DNA of 29,734 nt from positions 1 to 29,734 of IMG/VR virus record IMGVR_UViG_3300044681_000028. The stretch is one strand, 5' to 3'. Under the pieces are notes generated by a model that saw nothing but the letters and a program-made list of their open reading frames with translations, did no database searches and was not told the origin of the DNA. The stretch is from a virus. Numbering within the stretch: the stretch's first letter is position 1; every line of letters starts with the position of its first letter. Below, piece after piece: positions 21,128 to 28,349 of this stretch. The position numbers and the translations under genes are program-made.

Positions 21128-21180
21128 GGATGCGCGACCCCCGTTTGATTAATGAGGTGTAGGATGCCTCGCCCCGTTTT
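21128..21180 (-). ncRNA. Tandem stem-loops with conserved flank and loop but different stems
   Basis: Two 34-bp-spaced copies on the minus strand: AAAACGGGGC-GAGG-CATCCTACA-CCTC and AAACGGGGGT-CGCG-CATCCGTAA-CGCG. The AAACGGGG flank and CATCC loop start are conserved while the 4-5-bp stems differ compensatorily. They lie between genes ending at 21183 and starting at 21103. This looks like a structured RNA element; the role is unknown. Confidence 0.45.
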
Positions 21181-21182
21181 GA

Positions 21183-21401
21183 TTATGCTAATTTTTCGTA
21201 TGCAACGTAAGCAGCACTGAAGTTGTGACTTATTTGGTCGTAACTTACAACAATCTTACCGCCAACCTTAAATCCTGCCATGTTTGCAAGTATCACCCTT
21301 TGACCAAGCGAAAATGACCACCACCATTTTTGAACGTGTTGTGAATATTCAACGGTTCTGATGCTTGGCTCTTGTTGTTTGTTTGGGTCTTTGTAGTTCA
21401 T
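21183..21401 (-). CDS. Small early protein, unknown
   Basis: A 72-aa protein, first gene after the early promoter P1. Residues include VQKWWWSFSLGQRVILANMA and QISHNFSAAYVAYEKL. No family was recognised. Its A-rich leader resembles that of the first gene after P2, indicating shared regulation. Confidence 0.65.
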   Translation of the reverse strand: MNYKDPNKQQEPSIRTVEYSQHVQKWWWSFSLGQRVILANMAGFKVGGKIVVSYDQISHNFSAAYVAYEKLA

Positions 21402-21425
21402 AACTCTGTTGCTTTAGTGGTTTAA

Positions 21426-21489
21426 CCGTTAATGATGGCTCAAATATAAAACAATTGTTTTGAATATCCAAAACACTACGGCAAAAAAA
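21426..21489 (-). promoter_or_regulatory. Early promoter P1 with palindromic operator
   Basis: The minus strand carries TTTTG (21473-21469), a 20-nt spacer and TATATTTG (21448-21441), an excellent match to the Bacteroidota housekeeping promoter TTG-N17-23-TAnnTTTG. The -33 element is inside a nearly perfect 18-bp palindrome (21457-21474, GTTTTGAATATCCAAAAC on the plus strand). The same unit recurs at 23743-23807. It serves the replication block starting at 21401. Confidence 0.78.
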
Positions 21490-21513
21490 TATTACTCAGG
21501 AAGTTTAGCGGGT

Positions 21514-21903
21514 TCAGGATTCTAAGGATTTGACCTTCTGTTTGTACTCCTTTAGCATCTCCTCAAGTTCCCAAGTTGCGAACTTTACCGTAGTTAAGCT
21601 AAGCTGGTGCATCTCTTCCGCCAACCCTTCGCGCTCTCGGTCAAGGTTCAGCCCGAAGTCGTATTGTCTGCCTTGCTGCATTACATTACAGCCGTAGCAT
21701 TGTGGTCGGCAGTTGTCCTCGTGCCATCTCGTGGCGTAACGGGACCGGGACATAAAGTGTCCGCATTGAATCTTCTTCCAATGGTAAGACCGTCCGCAAG
21801 TGTAGCACTCACAGTACCCATCAAGATTAACCGCCCTCAACCGAATGTAACGGCTGAAGGCGGCATCTAACTCTTTGACTACCTTAGAACGGGAGGTCGT
21901 CAT
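21514..21903 (-). CDS. ninG: NinG/Rap-like recombination nuclease factor
   Basis: A 129-aa protein. The Cys/His pattern CECYTCGRSYHWKKIQCGHF (31-50) and NCRPQCYGCNVMQQGRQYDF are the hallmarks of the lambda NinG (Rap) family, which acts on recombination intermediates. Shorter than lambda NinG but with the core complete. It overlaps the SSB-like gene by 20 nt and ends the recombination operon that starts at P2. Confidence 0.85.
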   Translation of the reverse strand: MTTSRSKVVKELDAAFSRYIRLRAVNLDGYCECYTCGRSYHWKKIQCGHFMSRSRYATRWHEDNCRPQCYGCNVMQQGRQYDFGLNLDREREGLAEEMHQLSLTTVKFATWELEEMLKEYKQKVKSLES

Positions 21904-22174
21904 CGTCTACGGTTACGGCTTTGGCAGTTACCTCCGCTTTCAACTTCGGCTCGTAGGTGTCAACGCTTGCGTAGAGTTTGCCTTGTGCTGACTGCTTGAC
22001 CTGAAGACGAACCTCAAGACCGTGCTTGCCTTCTTTAAGGTACTGGTCGTTCTGCTCCAGCCACTTGATTAGCTTGGTCGGGTTGATAACCATGTCAGCT
22101 TTGACCCACTCAGGAGCGTTTGTCGATGGTGTGTAGATGTTCAAGCCATCCACAAAAATCACTTTGTTTTCCAT
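21884..22174 (-). CDS. Single-stranded DNA-binding-like protein
   Basis: A 96-aa protein, beta-rich with alternating residues (KVIFVDGLNIYTP, KHGLEVRLQVKQSAQGKLYA), compatible with an OB-fold. It ends DDDDLPF, an acidic hydrophobic tail like the SSB C-terminal tip (DDDIPF) that recruits replication and repair proteins. It lies between the exonuclease and NinG. The SSB role is well supported by the tail and context, though the fold is shorter than cellular SSB. Confidence 0.75.
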   Translation of the reverse strand: MENKVIFVDGLNIYTPSTNAPEWVKADMVINPTKLIKWLEQNDQYLKEGKHGLEVRLQVKQSAQGKLYASVDTYEPKLKAEVTAKAVTVDDDDLPF

Positions 22175-22809
22175 TATTTGATGTTTAAAAGGTTACGAAG
22201 ATAATCATTTGCAAACGCTAAACGTTCGCGGAGTTGTTCTTGCATCTCAATGTCTGCTTCTACTCTGATTTCAATCAATTTGAAGCGTTCATCTTGAATG
22301 CGTGGGTCGAAGCTAATAAACCGACAAGCTAACGCCCCAGTTGCCAGCATTTGACCTTGCATCTGCCAAATGTACTTAGGGTCAATGTAACCCTCGAAAG
22401 CTGTCTTGAGATGGTTCGTAGTGTTGTACGGGCATTTGATTTCGATGAGTTCTCCGTCTACCATTCCGTCCGGGCTTGCACCTGAGTAGTCGTTTATCAA
22501 AGTGAACGGCATCTCTTCAATGGTTACGCCTTTCAACTCTGAGTAGTACGCCTTACATATTGGTTCGTACTCGTTGCCCCAGTCCAATGCCTTGCCGAAG
22601 ATTTCGGTTCGTTGCCCGGTCAGTAATTCCGCAGCTTTCTCGTAGATGTAACTGATAGCGGTCTGTCCAAACACTTCGTCTTTCTTGCGTCCGTTGGTCA
22701 TCAAGTCGCCAAAGCGGGAAGCCGTAAACTTCCCTAACCTTTGCGCGTACCATTCCTCTGAGCGTTGCTGAGTTTCGCTTATTGCTTCATAGATTCCTTG
22801 CTCTTCCAT
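22174..22809 (-). CDS. YqaJ-like viral recombinase exonuclease
   Basis: A 211-aa protein with the YqaJ/lambda exonuclease signature: RSEEWYAQRLGKFTASRFG (16-34), GNEYEP (78-83), SPDGMVDG (112-119) and LIEIKCP (121-127) contributing the metal-binding D and E-x-K. It degrades one strand of double-stranded ends for annealing recombination. The ATG at 22809 directly follows the stop of the annealing-protein gene (TAAGATG), so I prefer it to the in-frame codons at 22830 and 22854. Partner genes flank it. Confidence 0.92.
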   Translation of the reverse strand: MEEQGIYEAISETQQRSEEWYAQRLGKFTASRFGDLMTNGRKKDEVFGQTAISYIYEKAAELLTGQRTEIFGKALDWGNEYEPICKAYYSELKGVTIEEMPFTLINDYSGASPDGMVDGELIEIKCPYNTTNHLKTAFEGYIDPKYIWQMQGQMLATGALACRFISFDPRIQDERFKLIEIRVEADIEMQEQLRERLAFANDYLRNLLNIK

Positions 22810-22810
22810 C

Positions 22811-23212
22811 TTACGCTCGTTTAAAGTCATCAGATTCATCTTCACCAAATACACCGACCTCGTAAAGTCCTGACAGTTTCAGAACTACTCTTGATAGTGC
22901 GCGCTTCTCCGCCATCGCTACTGGGTAGGTTTGGCGCGTGTTAGCTGGTGCCGACTCTCCGAATGTTTCCATTTGAACGGGTAGACCGTTGCCGTTGGAC
23001 ATTTCCCCGATGGCTTTGATAACTACGAACTTGCAGTCGTCTGTCAGGTGTACCATTTCATACCTAACTCGGATGCCCTTGTGCGCTTGGATGCGCTCAA
23101 TGCCTTGTCGGGTGATTATTACGAACCCTTGTGGTGATTTAAAAAAGTGGTCTTTGTTTAGACCGTTCTCGGTTGCGAGGTGTTGTAACCTCTCTTTCTG
23201 TGTTTGATTCAT
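22811..23212 (-). CDS. Putative single-strand annealing protein
   Basis: A 133-aa protein with VIITRQGIERIQAHKGIRVR, and the segment QTYPVAMAEKRALSRVVLKL followed by GVFGEDES. The A-E-K-R-A-x-x-R-x-x-L-K-x-x-G-L pattern occurs in ERF/Rad52-like annealing proteins, and its placement directly upstream of a YqaJ exonuclease strongly suggests an SSAP partner. It is shorter than the usual ERF proteins (about 200 aa), so other recombination accessory roles cannot be excluded. Confidence 0.68.
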   Translation of the reverse strand: MNQTQKERLQHLATENGLNKDHFFKSPQGFVIITRQGIERIQAHKGIRVRYEMVHLTDDCKFVVIKAIGEMSNGNGLPVQMETFGESAPANTRQTYPVAMAEKRALSRVVLKLSGLYEVGVFGEDESDDFKRA

Positions 23213-23242
23213 CTGTTCTGTTTTTTATGATGAGTATTAAAG

Positions 23243-23500
23243 TTACGAATTTAAGCATTGAATATCAACCGAATTATGCTCTTCGTCATATATCCGAATG
23301 AAGGTGTAAAGCCCTGACTTGATAGGCTCCGCGCCTGAGTGCTTGACAATCTGCCAAAACTCAAACGGTTGTACTCGTATTGTTCCAGCATTAACTGGAG
23401 CGGTGCGTAAGTCGTTGAGTGCTTTACTTGCGACTAACCGAACGAACGCTGGTATTGTCTTGTCGTGAAGAACTCTCTCTTGGAAGGTTAAGTGGTTCAT
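23243..23500 (-). CDS. Small protein of the recombination operon
   Basis: An 85-aa protein reading NHLTFQERVLHDKTIPAFVR and then VQPFEFWQIVKHSGAEP; no catalytic motif seen. It sits between the first early gene and the annealing protein, with the A-rich leader (CCACTAAAAACC) shared with other early starts. No family recognised. Confidence 0.6.
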   Translation of the reverse strand: MNHLTFQERVLHDKTIPAFVRLVASKALNDLRTAPVNAGTIRVQPFEFWQIVKHSGAEPIKSGLYTFIRIYDEEHNSVDIQCLNS

Positions 23501-23524
23501 AGTTTTGGTTTTTAGTGGTTATCG

Positions 23525-23716
23525 CTATCCGTTTAGTTCTTCAAATGTCAATTCATTGAAACCCGTAATAGCCTTGTGGTAATGTATTTTACTGAAATCC
23601 ATATCCCCCCAAATTTCAGCCTCTTCAACTTTGTCAGTTACATTGATGCTATTACTTAAAGAGGGAGCGATATAAATCGGTGAACCAAATTCGCGTGTTA
23701 CCATTACCATTTTCAT
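23525..23716 (-). CDS. First gene after early promoter P2, small protein
   Basis: A 63-aa protein with MVMVTREFGSPIYIAPSL and a C-terminus ending GFNELTFEELNG. Its first position in the operon hints at an immediate-early role. The ATG has a leader nearly identical to that of the P1 first gene. No family recognised. Confidence 0.62.
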   Translation of the reverse strand: MKMVMVTREFGSPIYIAPSLSNSINVTDKVEEAEIWGDMDFSKIHYHKAITGFNELTFEELNG

Positions 23717-23742
23717 TTTTCTGTTGTTTTTAGTGGGTTACC

Positions 23743-23807
23743 CCGTTAATGATGGCTCAAATATAAAATAATTGTTTTGAATATTCAAAACATTTAGGGC
23801 AAAAAAA
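23743..23807 (-). promoter_or_regulatory. Early promoter P2 with perfect palindromic operator
   Basis: The minus strand has TTTTG (23790-23786), 20 nt, TATATTTG (23765-23758). The -33 lies inside a perfect 18-bp palindrome, GTTTTGAATATTCAAAAC (23774-23791). It is nearly identical to P1 over about 56 bp and is preceded by a T-tract (TTTTTTTGCC). It would drive the recombination block. Confidence 0.8.
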
Positions 23808-23830
23808 GTGAAATTATTTTTGGTTTGAAC

Positions 23831-24031
23831 TCAATTCTGCTTGAAATGGGCGTTCATTATCGCCTCTTGGTTCATCTCAATTTCCTTGTACATCTCCTCC
23901 GCATTTACTGCCGCATCAAAGATTACGTCTTGCGTGTCCATCAATGCCCGGACAGCGTAAAGAAGATAAACCAACAACCCCACAACCAGCAGAACAAGAA
24001 ACAGAATAGCGGTCAAAAGAAAGACAATCAT
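23831..24031 (-). CDS. Small membrane protein with N-terminal transmembrane segment
   Basis: A 66-aa protein. One long hydrophobic helix covers residues 2-27 (IVFLLTAILFLVLLVVGLLV), followed by a helical soluble tail (AEEMYKEIEMNQEAIMNAHF). Could be a holin or antiholin partner, or an unrelated membrane factor. The ATG overlaps the exonuclease gene (ATGA), and the gene ends just before early promoter P2. Confidence 0.65.
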   Translation of the reverse strand: MIVFLLTAILFLVLLVVGLLVYLLYAVRALMDTQDVIFDAAVNAEEMYKEIEMNQEAIMNAHFKQN

Positions 24032-24834
24032 GCGGTTTGTTTTTTTGCCCAGTCGTCCTTCAGCTTATCCTCCCAAACTTTGTTGGATATGGTGAAATGC
24101 TTTCCGCAGTATTGCTCGTGGCACTTCAAAGTATGCCGAAGAACGCCCGTCATAGTGTAACGCTTGCGCTGGTGTGTTACATTTTCCGAACCGCAGTTAG
24201 GGCAAGAGAAACGACCTCCACCAGTAGCCGCTCCAACGTGTGTGTTATGGTTAACGTATGGCTGTAATTTGTGGAATACGTCCTCCAAAAGTCTAACGTC
24301 CTGTTTGCAATAAGTTACCATCTTTTCCATCGCCTCCGAGCAGTTGTCCAAGCAAATGGCTTTCCAATCTCCGAAGCCCATCGGGTTCTTACCTTCTCCG
24401 AAAAATAGGTTTCCCAAATAGTCCAACCGATTTGAATTGAATCTGAAGTGCGTTCGTGCCTTCTTCAAGGTGTCGTAGCTGTTCAGCTTTGGCGGCATCT
24501 CAATGCCGTGAATCAAGCACCGGGTACGAATCCACTTCTCGTCGAAGTTATCACCGTTGTGAGCTACCAATTCATCAGCCATTAAAGCAACCTCCATAAA
24601 ACGTTTAAGGGCTGCCTTGTCGCAACCCTCATCCCACTCAACGCTATGTACCTCATCCTGACCCTCCCACTTCCAACAGATGCAGATAACCGCTCTTTCT
24701 TTTATGATGTTGTCGTGTGGTATGTTAGCCTTGTAACTGGATGACCAAAAGAACCCTATGTTCGGGCTGGTTTCGATGTCGTAGAATAGCCTCTTGAAAC
24801 CGTCGGGCGGCATTTGAAAGTTGAGCAATTTCAT
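24028..24834 (-). CDS. DnaQ/PolB-type 3'-5' exonuclease with C-terminal zinc ribbon
   Basis: A 268-aa protein. Exo motif I is FYDIETSP (D19, E21), motif II HNGDNFDEKW (92-101), motif III YCKQDVRLLEDV (YxxxD, 175-186), giving a DEDD set as in polymerase B exonuclease domains. The C-terminus has CPNCGSENV (211-219) and KCHEQYCGKHF (238-248), a zinc ribbon. No polymerase domain follows. ATG at 24834 overlaps the preceding stop (ATGA); an upstream start at 24909 is unnecessary. It may trim DNA during replication or recombination. Being placed among lysis genes is unusual. Confidence 0.85.
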   Translation of the reverse strand: MKLLNFQMPPDGFKRLFYDIETSPNIGFFWSSSYKANIPHDNIIKERAVICICWKWEGQDEVHSVEWDEGCDKAALKRFMEVALMADELVAHNGDNFDEKWIRTRCLIHGIEMPPKLNSYDTLKKARTHFRFNSNRLDYLGNLFFGEGKNPMGFGDWKAICLDNCSEAMEKMVTYCKQDVRLLEDVFHKLQPYVNHNTHVGAATGGGRFSCPNCGSENVTHQRKRYTMTGVLRHTLKCHEQYCGKHFTISNKVWEDKLKDDWAKKQTA

Positions 24835-25040
24835 CTGTGCTGTGCCATTATTCGTTCGCGGTAAAACTTCGGGTCTATTTCGTTTATCTTCTTTGCCAGT
24901 TCCATCCATTGCCGTTTAGCTTCCGCTCGTTCTTCGGTCGTGGAGTCTGTGCCTAAGTTAGCTTGAATGGTTGCGTTCTGCTGGAGTAGTTCGTCTATCT
25001 GTGCGCGAACTTCAGCATCTTGATAATAGTAGTAGTTCAT
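24831..25040 (-). CDS. Small helical protein of the lysis/exonuclease operon
   Basis: A 69-aa protein, predicted helical: YYQDAEVRAQIDELLQQNAT, then STTEERAEAKRQWMELAKKI. No motif recognised. It overlaps the spanin-like gene start (ATGA) and the exonuclease (ATGA). Confidence 0.62.
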   Translation of the reverse strand: MNYYYYQDAEVRAQIDELLQQNATIQANLGTDSTTEERAEAKRQWMELAKKINEIDPKFYRERIMAQHR

Positions 25041-25687
25041 CTACTTATTATGTTTCGACCAATGCCAACACCGATAAAGTGTTGACCATTGAAGCCGTAG
25101 TTTGCGCTAAGATAGGTCTTTTTAATTGTACCATGCAAACCAACCCCGAACATCGGCTTGGTGTTTTGGATGAAATCGGTCTGAACTCCGACCAACCCAT
25201 GAAGTCCAACGCTGAACTTCTGCTCTTTCCTTTTGTATTGTACGGTCAGTCTCTCGGTTCTGTTCTGATAATTTGACCAAGTTAGGCGGACATCGTTTAC
25301 AGTCGTGTCGTAATTAGCCACCTCAGCCAGCCATGTTTGAACTATACTAACTGTATCTATCAATAACAATGTATCTAAACGAGTAACTACTTTTTCAGAA
25401 TAGATAGTATCATAACGAGTAACGAGTTCTCTACGGACAAACCTTACCGTATCAACCTTCCATCTGTCAACGTATTGGATTTGAGGAACTGGCTTCTCAA
25501 TGGTTACGGTTTCAATTTTACCGCTTCCGCACCCTTGCCAAGCCACAAGAACGCCAAGCAAGAACGCCAAAATGTAAGGTGTGTAGACCTTAGCTAAATG
25601 TATCGTGACGTCCCTGTCCACAGTTCGATTTCTGCTTCTCGCCTTCTTACTAAACCGTTCAGAACCTTGCCGCCTCCTTTGTTCCAT
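25037..25687 (-). CDS. Spanin-like envelope protein with beta-rich C-terminus
   Basis: A 216-aa protein: basic N-terminus, one transmembrane helix near residues 36-50 (YILAFLLGVLVAW) followed by QGCGSG, a stretch with repeated DT and RLDT elements, and a C-terminal part with GLHGLVGVQTDFIQ and FIGVGIGRNI, strand-like and outer-membrane-like. Cys52 does not sit in a canonical lipobox. Position after the endolysin favours a Rz-like or envelope-bridging role. ATG at 25687 overlaps lysozyme by 94 nt out of frame; no clean alternative start is visible nearer the TM helix. Confidence 0.6.
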   Translation of the reverse strand: MEQRRRQGSERFSKKARSRNRTVDRDVTIHLAKVYTPYILAFLLGVLVAWQGCGSGKIETVTIEKPVPQIQYVDRWKVDTVRFVRRELVTRYDTIYSEKVVTRLDTLLLIDTVSIVQTWLAEVANYDTTVNDVRLTWSNYQNRTERLTVQYKRKEQKFSVGLHGLVGVQTDFIQNTKPMFGVGLHGTIKKTYLSANYGFNGQHFIGVGIGRNIISR

Positions 25688-26085
25688 CTGCGGAATTGTT
25701 CGGGTATTCTCGGAAACTCAGGGTTTGAATTTAACCAAGCCAGCAGAGTTGAGTTTGAAAAGTTCCCGATGCCCACGTTGTACGTGAATGAAATGAGAGC
25801 AGCCAACTTATGCGCTGGAAGTTTGACCTCCACCACGTTTTTAACTTGCTTCTCAACGCTCTTGATAGTGTCCAGTAGCATCTTCTCCGCTTCCGCATTG
25901 TCAATCTCAGGGTCGTCCATTGTAACCCGTTCGCCGTTCAGGTACATGGTATTTCCGTAGCCGATTGTCGGAATGTTTGCCGGGCACAGATAAGGCTTTG
26001 AAGAGTAGCCCTCAAACTCCTTTATTACCTCTGCGGCTATCTTTGCCGCGCTTGGTCTTGGTGTCTTTTTGGTCGCAGTTTCCAT
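25594..26085 (-). CDS. Endolysin, GH24-type lysozyme
   Basis: A 163-aa protein. The catalytic triad region EFEGYSSKPYLCPANIPTIG matches the E-x8-(D/C)-x5-T arrangement of phage T4/P21 lysozymes with Cys in the middle position (E25, C34, T40). YNVGIGNFSNSTLLAWLN and GLVRRREAEIELW complete the family profile. It would cleave peptidoglycan glycosidic bonds at lysis. No signal peptide; release through the upstream holin-like protein (26125-26352) is likely. ATG at 26085 is preferred over a TTG at 26112. Confidence 0.93.
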   Translation of the reverse strand: METATKKTPRPSAAKIAAEVIKEFEGYSSKPYLCPANIPTIGYGNTMYLNGERVTMDDPEIDNAEAEKMLLDTIKSVEKQVKNVVEVKLPAHKLAALISFTYNVGIGNFSNSTLLAWLNSNPEFPRIPEQFRRWNKGGGKVLNGLVRRREAEIELWTGTSRYI

Positions 26086-26124
26086 CTTTACAATCGCATT
26101 CTCGCGGTGCAATAGCGCACCATT

Positions 26125-26352
26125 TTACATTTTGCAACGGCTGTCTTTCAGTTCGCCCCTCATCTCAACTAACGCTTTGGTGTTCTCGGCTATCACGTCC
26201 GAGAACTTCTCAACGTGCTTATCGTTTGCTATTTGCCATTCCTTGCGCTCATCTCGATGTATGTCGGTTAACTTGTTAAGGTAGTAAACCAACACAGCAA
26301 GGAAGATTCCCGCTATTCCGTACGATGCTAATGCTTCAAGTATTGCATCCAT
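26125..26352 (-). CDS. Holin-like protein
   Basis: A 75-aa protein with one transmembrane segment (AILEALASYGIAGIFLAVLV, 3-22) followed by a charged helix (DIHRDERKEWQIANDKHVEK). The layout fits single-TM XhlA/BhlA-type holins. It sits directly before the endolysin. ATG at 26352 overlaps the preceding stop (TAATG). Confidence 0.75.
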   Translation of the reverse strand: MDAILEALASYGIAGIFLAVLVYYLNKLTDIHRDERKEWQIANDKHVEKFSDVIAENTKALVEMRGELKDSRCKM

Positions 26353-26570
26353 TATAACACTAAGTTGCCTTGTTCGTCAATGTCAGGAACGACACCGTAC
26401 TCAAGCAGTCTTGCAAGCCAAACGGCTTCGTCCGTTGTGGTCTCCCATACGTGAATTGTGTCTGTCCGTTGATTCGGGTCTGTCCATCCATAACCTAATA
26501 CAGATGCTTTGTCTTCACCATCAAAGGTAATCCAATATGTTCTAACTGGTGGGTAATCTATTGTGTTCAT
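26352..26570 (-). CDS. Small protein between adhesin and holin
   Basis: A 72-aa acidic protein with PPVRTYWITFDGEDKASVLG and EAVWLARLLEYGVVP. No recognised family. The A-rich leader (AAAAATTAAGAAAC) at 26571-26582 has no Shine-Dalgarno sequence. Confidence 0.6.
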   Translation of the reverse strand: MNTIDYPPVRTYWITFDGEDKASVLGYGWTDPNQRTDTIHVWETTTDEAVWLARLLEYGVVPDIDEQGNLVL

Positions 26571-26582
26571 GTTTCTTAATTT

Positions 26583-27632
26583 TTAAACGGCTCCTCCGTC
26601 TGTTATTGTCCAACCAAATGTTGAAATAAGTGATGCTCTTGCCGCATCTGCCGCTCCACCGCCAGTATATGTGCTGGTCCAGAAACTAACAGTTGGTGAA
26701 TATGGGTAACCTACTCCACCTGGATACGCTGCCTGTAAAGAGGCTTCCCACGCTATAAGTGTGGCGTCATAATTAGCTGTTGATAATGTGCCGCCTAGGA
26801 ACATAAAGTTCCCAGCGTCAGTAATCTTTGAAACATCCCAACCGTCAAGAGCCTGATTAAAGGCTGTGGCATAGGACAGCATGCCATTTATATTCGTTAG
26901 GGCTGTGGTAGCCCATCCTCCGATGTTCTGATTAAACGAGGCGGCTTGGCTAAACATTCCACTCATGTTTGTAACACTTGAAACGCCCCAATTGTCCAAG
27001 GGTTGATTGAATGCCGATGCTGATCTGAACATCCCTGCATTTATGCCTCCCATTAAGGTAACATTGGAGACATCCCAGTTGTTTATACTGTCGCTTCCCC
27101 CGTTGTTAAATATGGAACATAGGTAAAACATAAGTTGCATGTTAGTCACCGCGCTAACATCCCAATGGCCTATGTCTGAGTTCATCAAACTGCATGCAGT
27201 GAACATCCTATTCAATGAAGTAGATGTTATGGTTGGTGCATCGGTAGCTGTAATGGTCATGTTCGAGCAACCATCAAAAGCCCTATCGTTAACTACATTG
27301 AATGTACCCCAATTTGAGATATCTGTTATCTTCAATCGATCTCCAGCATAGGCAAATTGCCACCCCTCAATTGTTCCAGAGATAGTAATGGTGTACGTTC
27401 CACTTGATGCGTAAACGTGTGTCCTATTTGCATAACTTAAAGCGTCAGAATTACCATCTCCCCAATCAATCGTGCCTGAGTACGTGCCTCCTGACAATAA
27501 AGGAAGGACTACCGTATTGGAAGCAGAACCTGCCTTTGTCGTATCCCAAGTTGAAACGAAGTCAAGATTGACAGGAGGTGCGCCTCCGCCTCCGCGATAT
27601 GCGGCAACACATATTTGGCTAACGCCTATCAT
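26583..27632 (-). CDS. BspA/DUF285-repeat surface-binding protein, probable receptor-binding or adhesin
   Basis: A 349-aa protein. Residues about 20-110 resemble a PKD/beta-sandwich module (SGTIDWGDGNSDAL, THVYASSGTYTITISG). Residues 115-290 are DUF285/BspA-type repeats of about 25 aa with the recurring pattern W-D-V-S-x-V-T-N-M-x-x-M-F (HWDVSAVTNMQLMF, NWGVSSVTNMSGMF). BspA repeats mediate surface contact in Bacteroidota. It shows a different word composition: two of three GATC, and the only GGCC, lie here. This indicates recent acquisition or exchange. Position between structural and lysis genes fits a tail-decorating binding protein. Confidence 0.85.
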   Translation of the reverse strand: MIGVSQICVAAYRGGGGAPPVNLDFVSTWDTTKAGSASNTVVLPLLSGGTYSGTIDWGDGNSDALSYANRTHVYASSGTYTITISGTIEGWQFAYAGDRLKITDISNWGTFNVVNDRAFDGCSNMTITATDAPTITSTSLNRMFTACSLMNSDIGHWDVSAVTNMQLMFYLCSIFNNGGSDSINNWDVSNVTLMGGINAGMFRSASAFNQPLDNWGVSSVTNMSGMFSQAASFNQNIGGWATTALTNINGMLSYATAFNQALDGWDVSKITDAGNFMFLGGTLSTANYDATLIAWEASLQAAYPGGVGYPYSPTVSFWTSTYTGGGAADAARASLISTFGWTITDGGAV

Positions 27633-27895
27633 TGGTTATAGATTACAACGCTTCCGCTTGACATTGTGATGGCTGTAATAGCATCACCCGAAGGCACTAC
27701 TATGTACGCCCCAGCTTTTAAGGTTGCGCCCGAAAGTCCAAAGGCGGCAAGGCTATCAACTCCATCCACTTCGAAAGTTGTTAATACAGTGTCCTCTTGA
27801 GCGATGAATGCGTAGCCTTTTAAGCCAGTCAATGCTCCAGTTCCTGTAAGGAGTTTGCAGCCGCGTGTTCCAATTAGTTTTTGAGATTCTGTCAT
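27629..27895 (-). CDS. Small structural protein, possible fibre-like or tail protein
   Basis: An 88-aa protein with GTRGCKLLTGTGALTGLKGY, and IVVPSGDAITAITMSSGSVV. Glycine/threonine-rich, beta-prone. The pattern appears in Bacteroidota phages near tail genes. ATG at 27895 overlaps the previous stop (TAATG); its end overlaps the adhesin start, so the two may be translated as partners. Confidence 0.68.
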   Translation of the reverse strand: MTESQKLIGTRGCKLLTGTGALTGLKGYAFIAQEDTVLTTFEVDGVDSLAAFGLSGATLKAGAYIVVPSGDAITAITMSSGSVVIYNQ

Positions 27896-28323
27896 TAGTT
27901 AGGTATTTGGCACTTGTTATAGTCGTATGGTTGTGTGATTGATAAAACGCAAGAATGCCCGCTTACCTTGTCATCGAATCGTTCGGTAAATGGCTCAAGT
28001 GTTACGCTCGTTTGAATGCTTAATTCTGTCGTGTGTAGCTGTCGAAAGTAAGCCACGAAATCAAGTAGCACTTGGATGGTGTCGCTCATTACTTCTTGCT
28101 CGTTTTCCTCTCCGGGAAGAACCCTATCCATTGCCAACAGTCGGATGTTGTAGGTCAATGTTCGCTCAGATAATACAACGCTCTCCTCGATTGCCCACAG
28201 AACTAAATAATCAAGTTCCTTTGGGTTGATTTCCCAAACGTCCCCCTGACCGTACTGCTTCACTTGCAGATGAGCGTTCGCCTGAGTTTCGATTATGGTT
28301 AGTATTTCGTTGAGCGTGTACAT
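27895..28323 (-). CDS. Tail terminator-like protein
   Basis: A 142-aa protein (YTLNEILTIIETQANAHLQV, VWEINPKELDYLVLWAIEES and VMSDTIQVLLDFVAYFRQ). The alternating alpha-beta layout and the position right after the head-tail connector match gpU-like tail terminators of Bacteroidota phages. The assignment is by position and composition; catalysis is not expected. Confidence 0.65.
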   Translation of the reverse strand: MYTLNEILTIIETQANAHLQVKQYGQGDVWEINPKELDYLVLWAIEESVVLSERTLTYNIRLLAMDRVLPGEENEQEVMSDTIQVLLDFVAYFRQLHTTELSIQTSVTLEPFTERFDDKVSGHSCVLSITQPYDYNKCQIPN

Positions 28324-28349
28324 ACTTCTTTAGCTTCGCTTGATTTCTC

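Noticed and set aside
21466-21513. Terminator after NinG (TCCTGA twice and a T-run)
   Set aside because: TCCTGA is a direct, not inverted, repeat; no stem can be formed and the T-run belongs to the promoter repeat.
26100-26140. Another late promoter candidate before lysozyme (minus strand TATTGC)
   Set aside because: Only the overall length fits; neither TGGCAC nor TATTTA is intact. The GGTGC-loop-GCACC hairpin there is too short to call.
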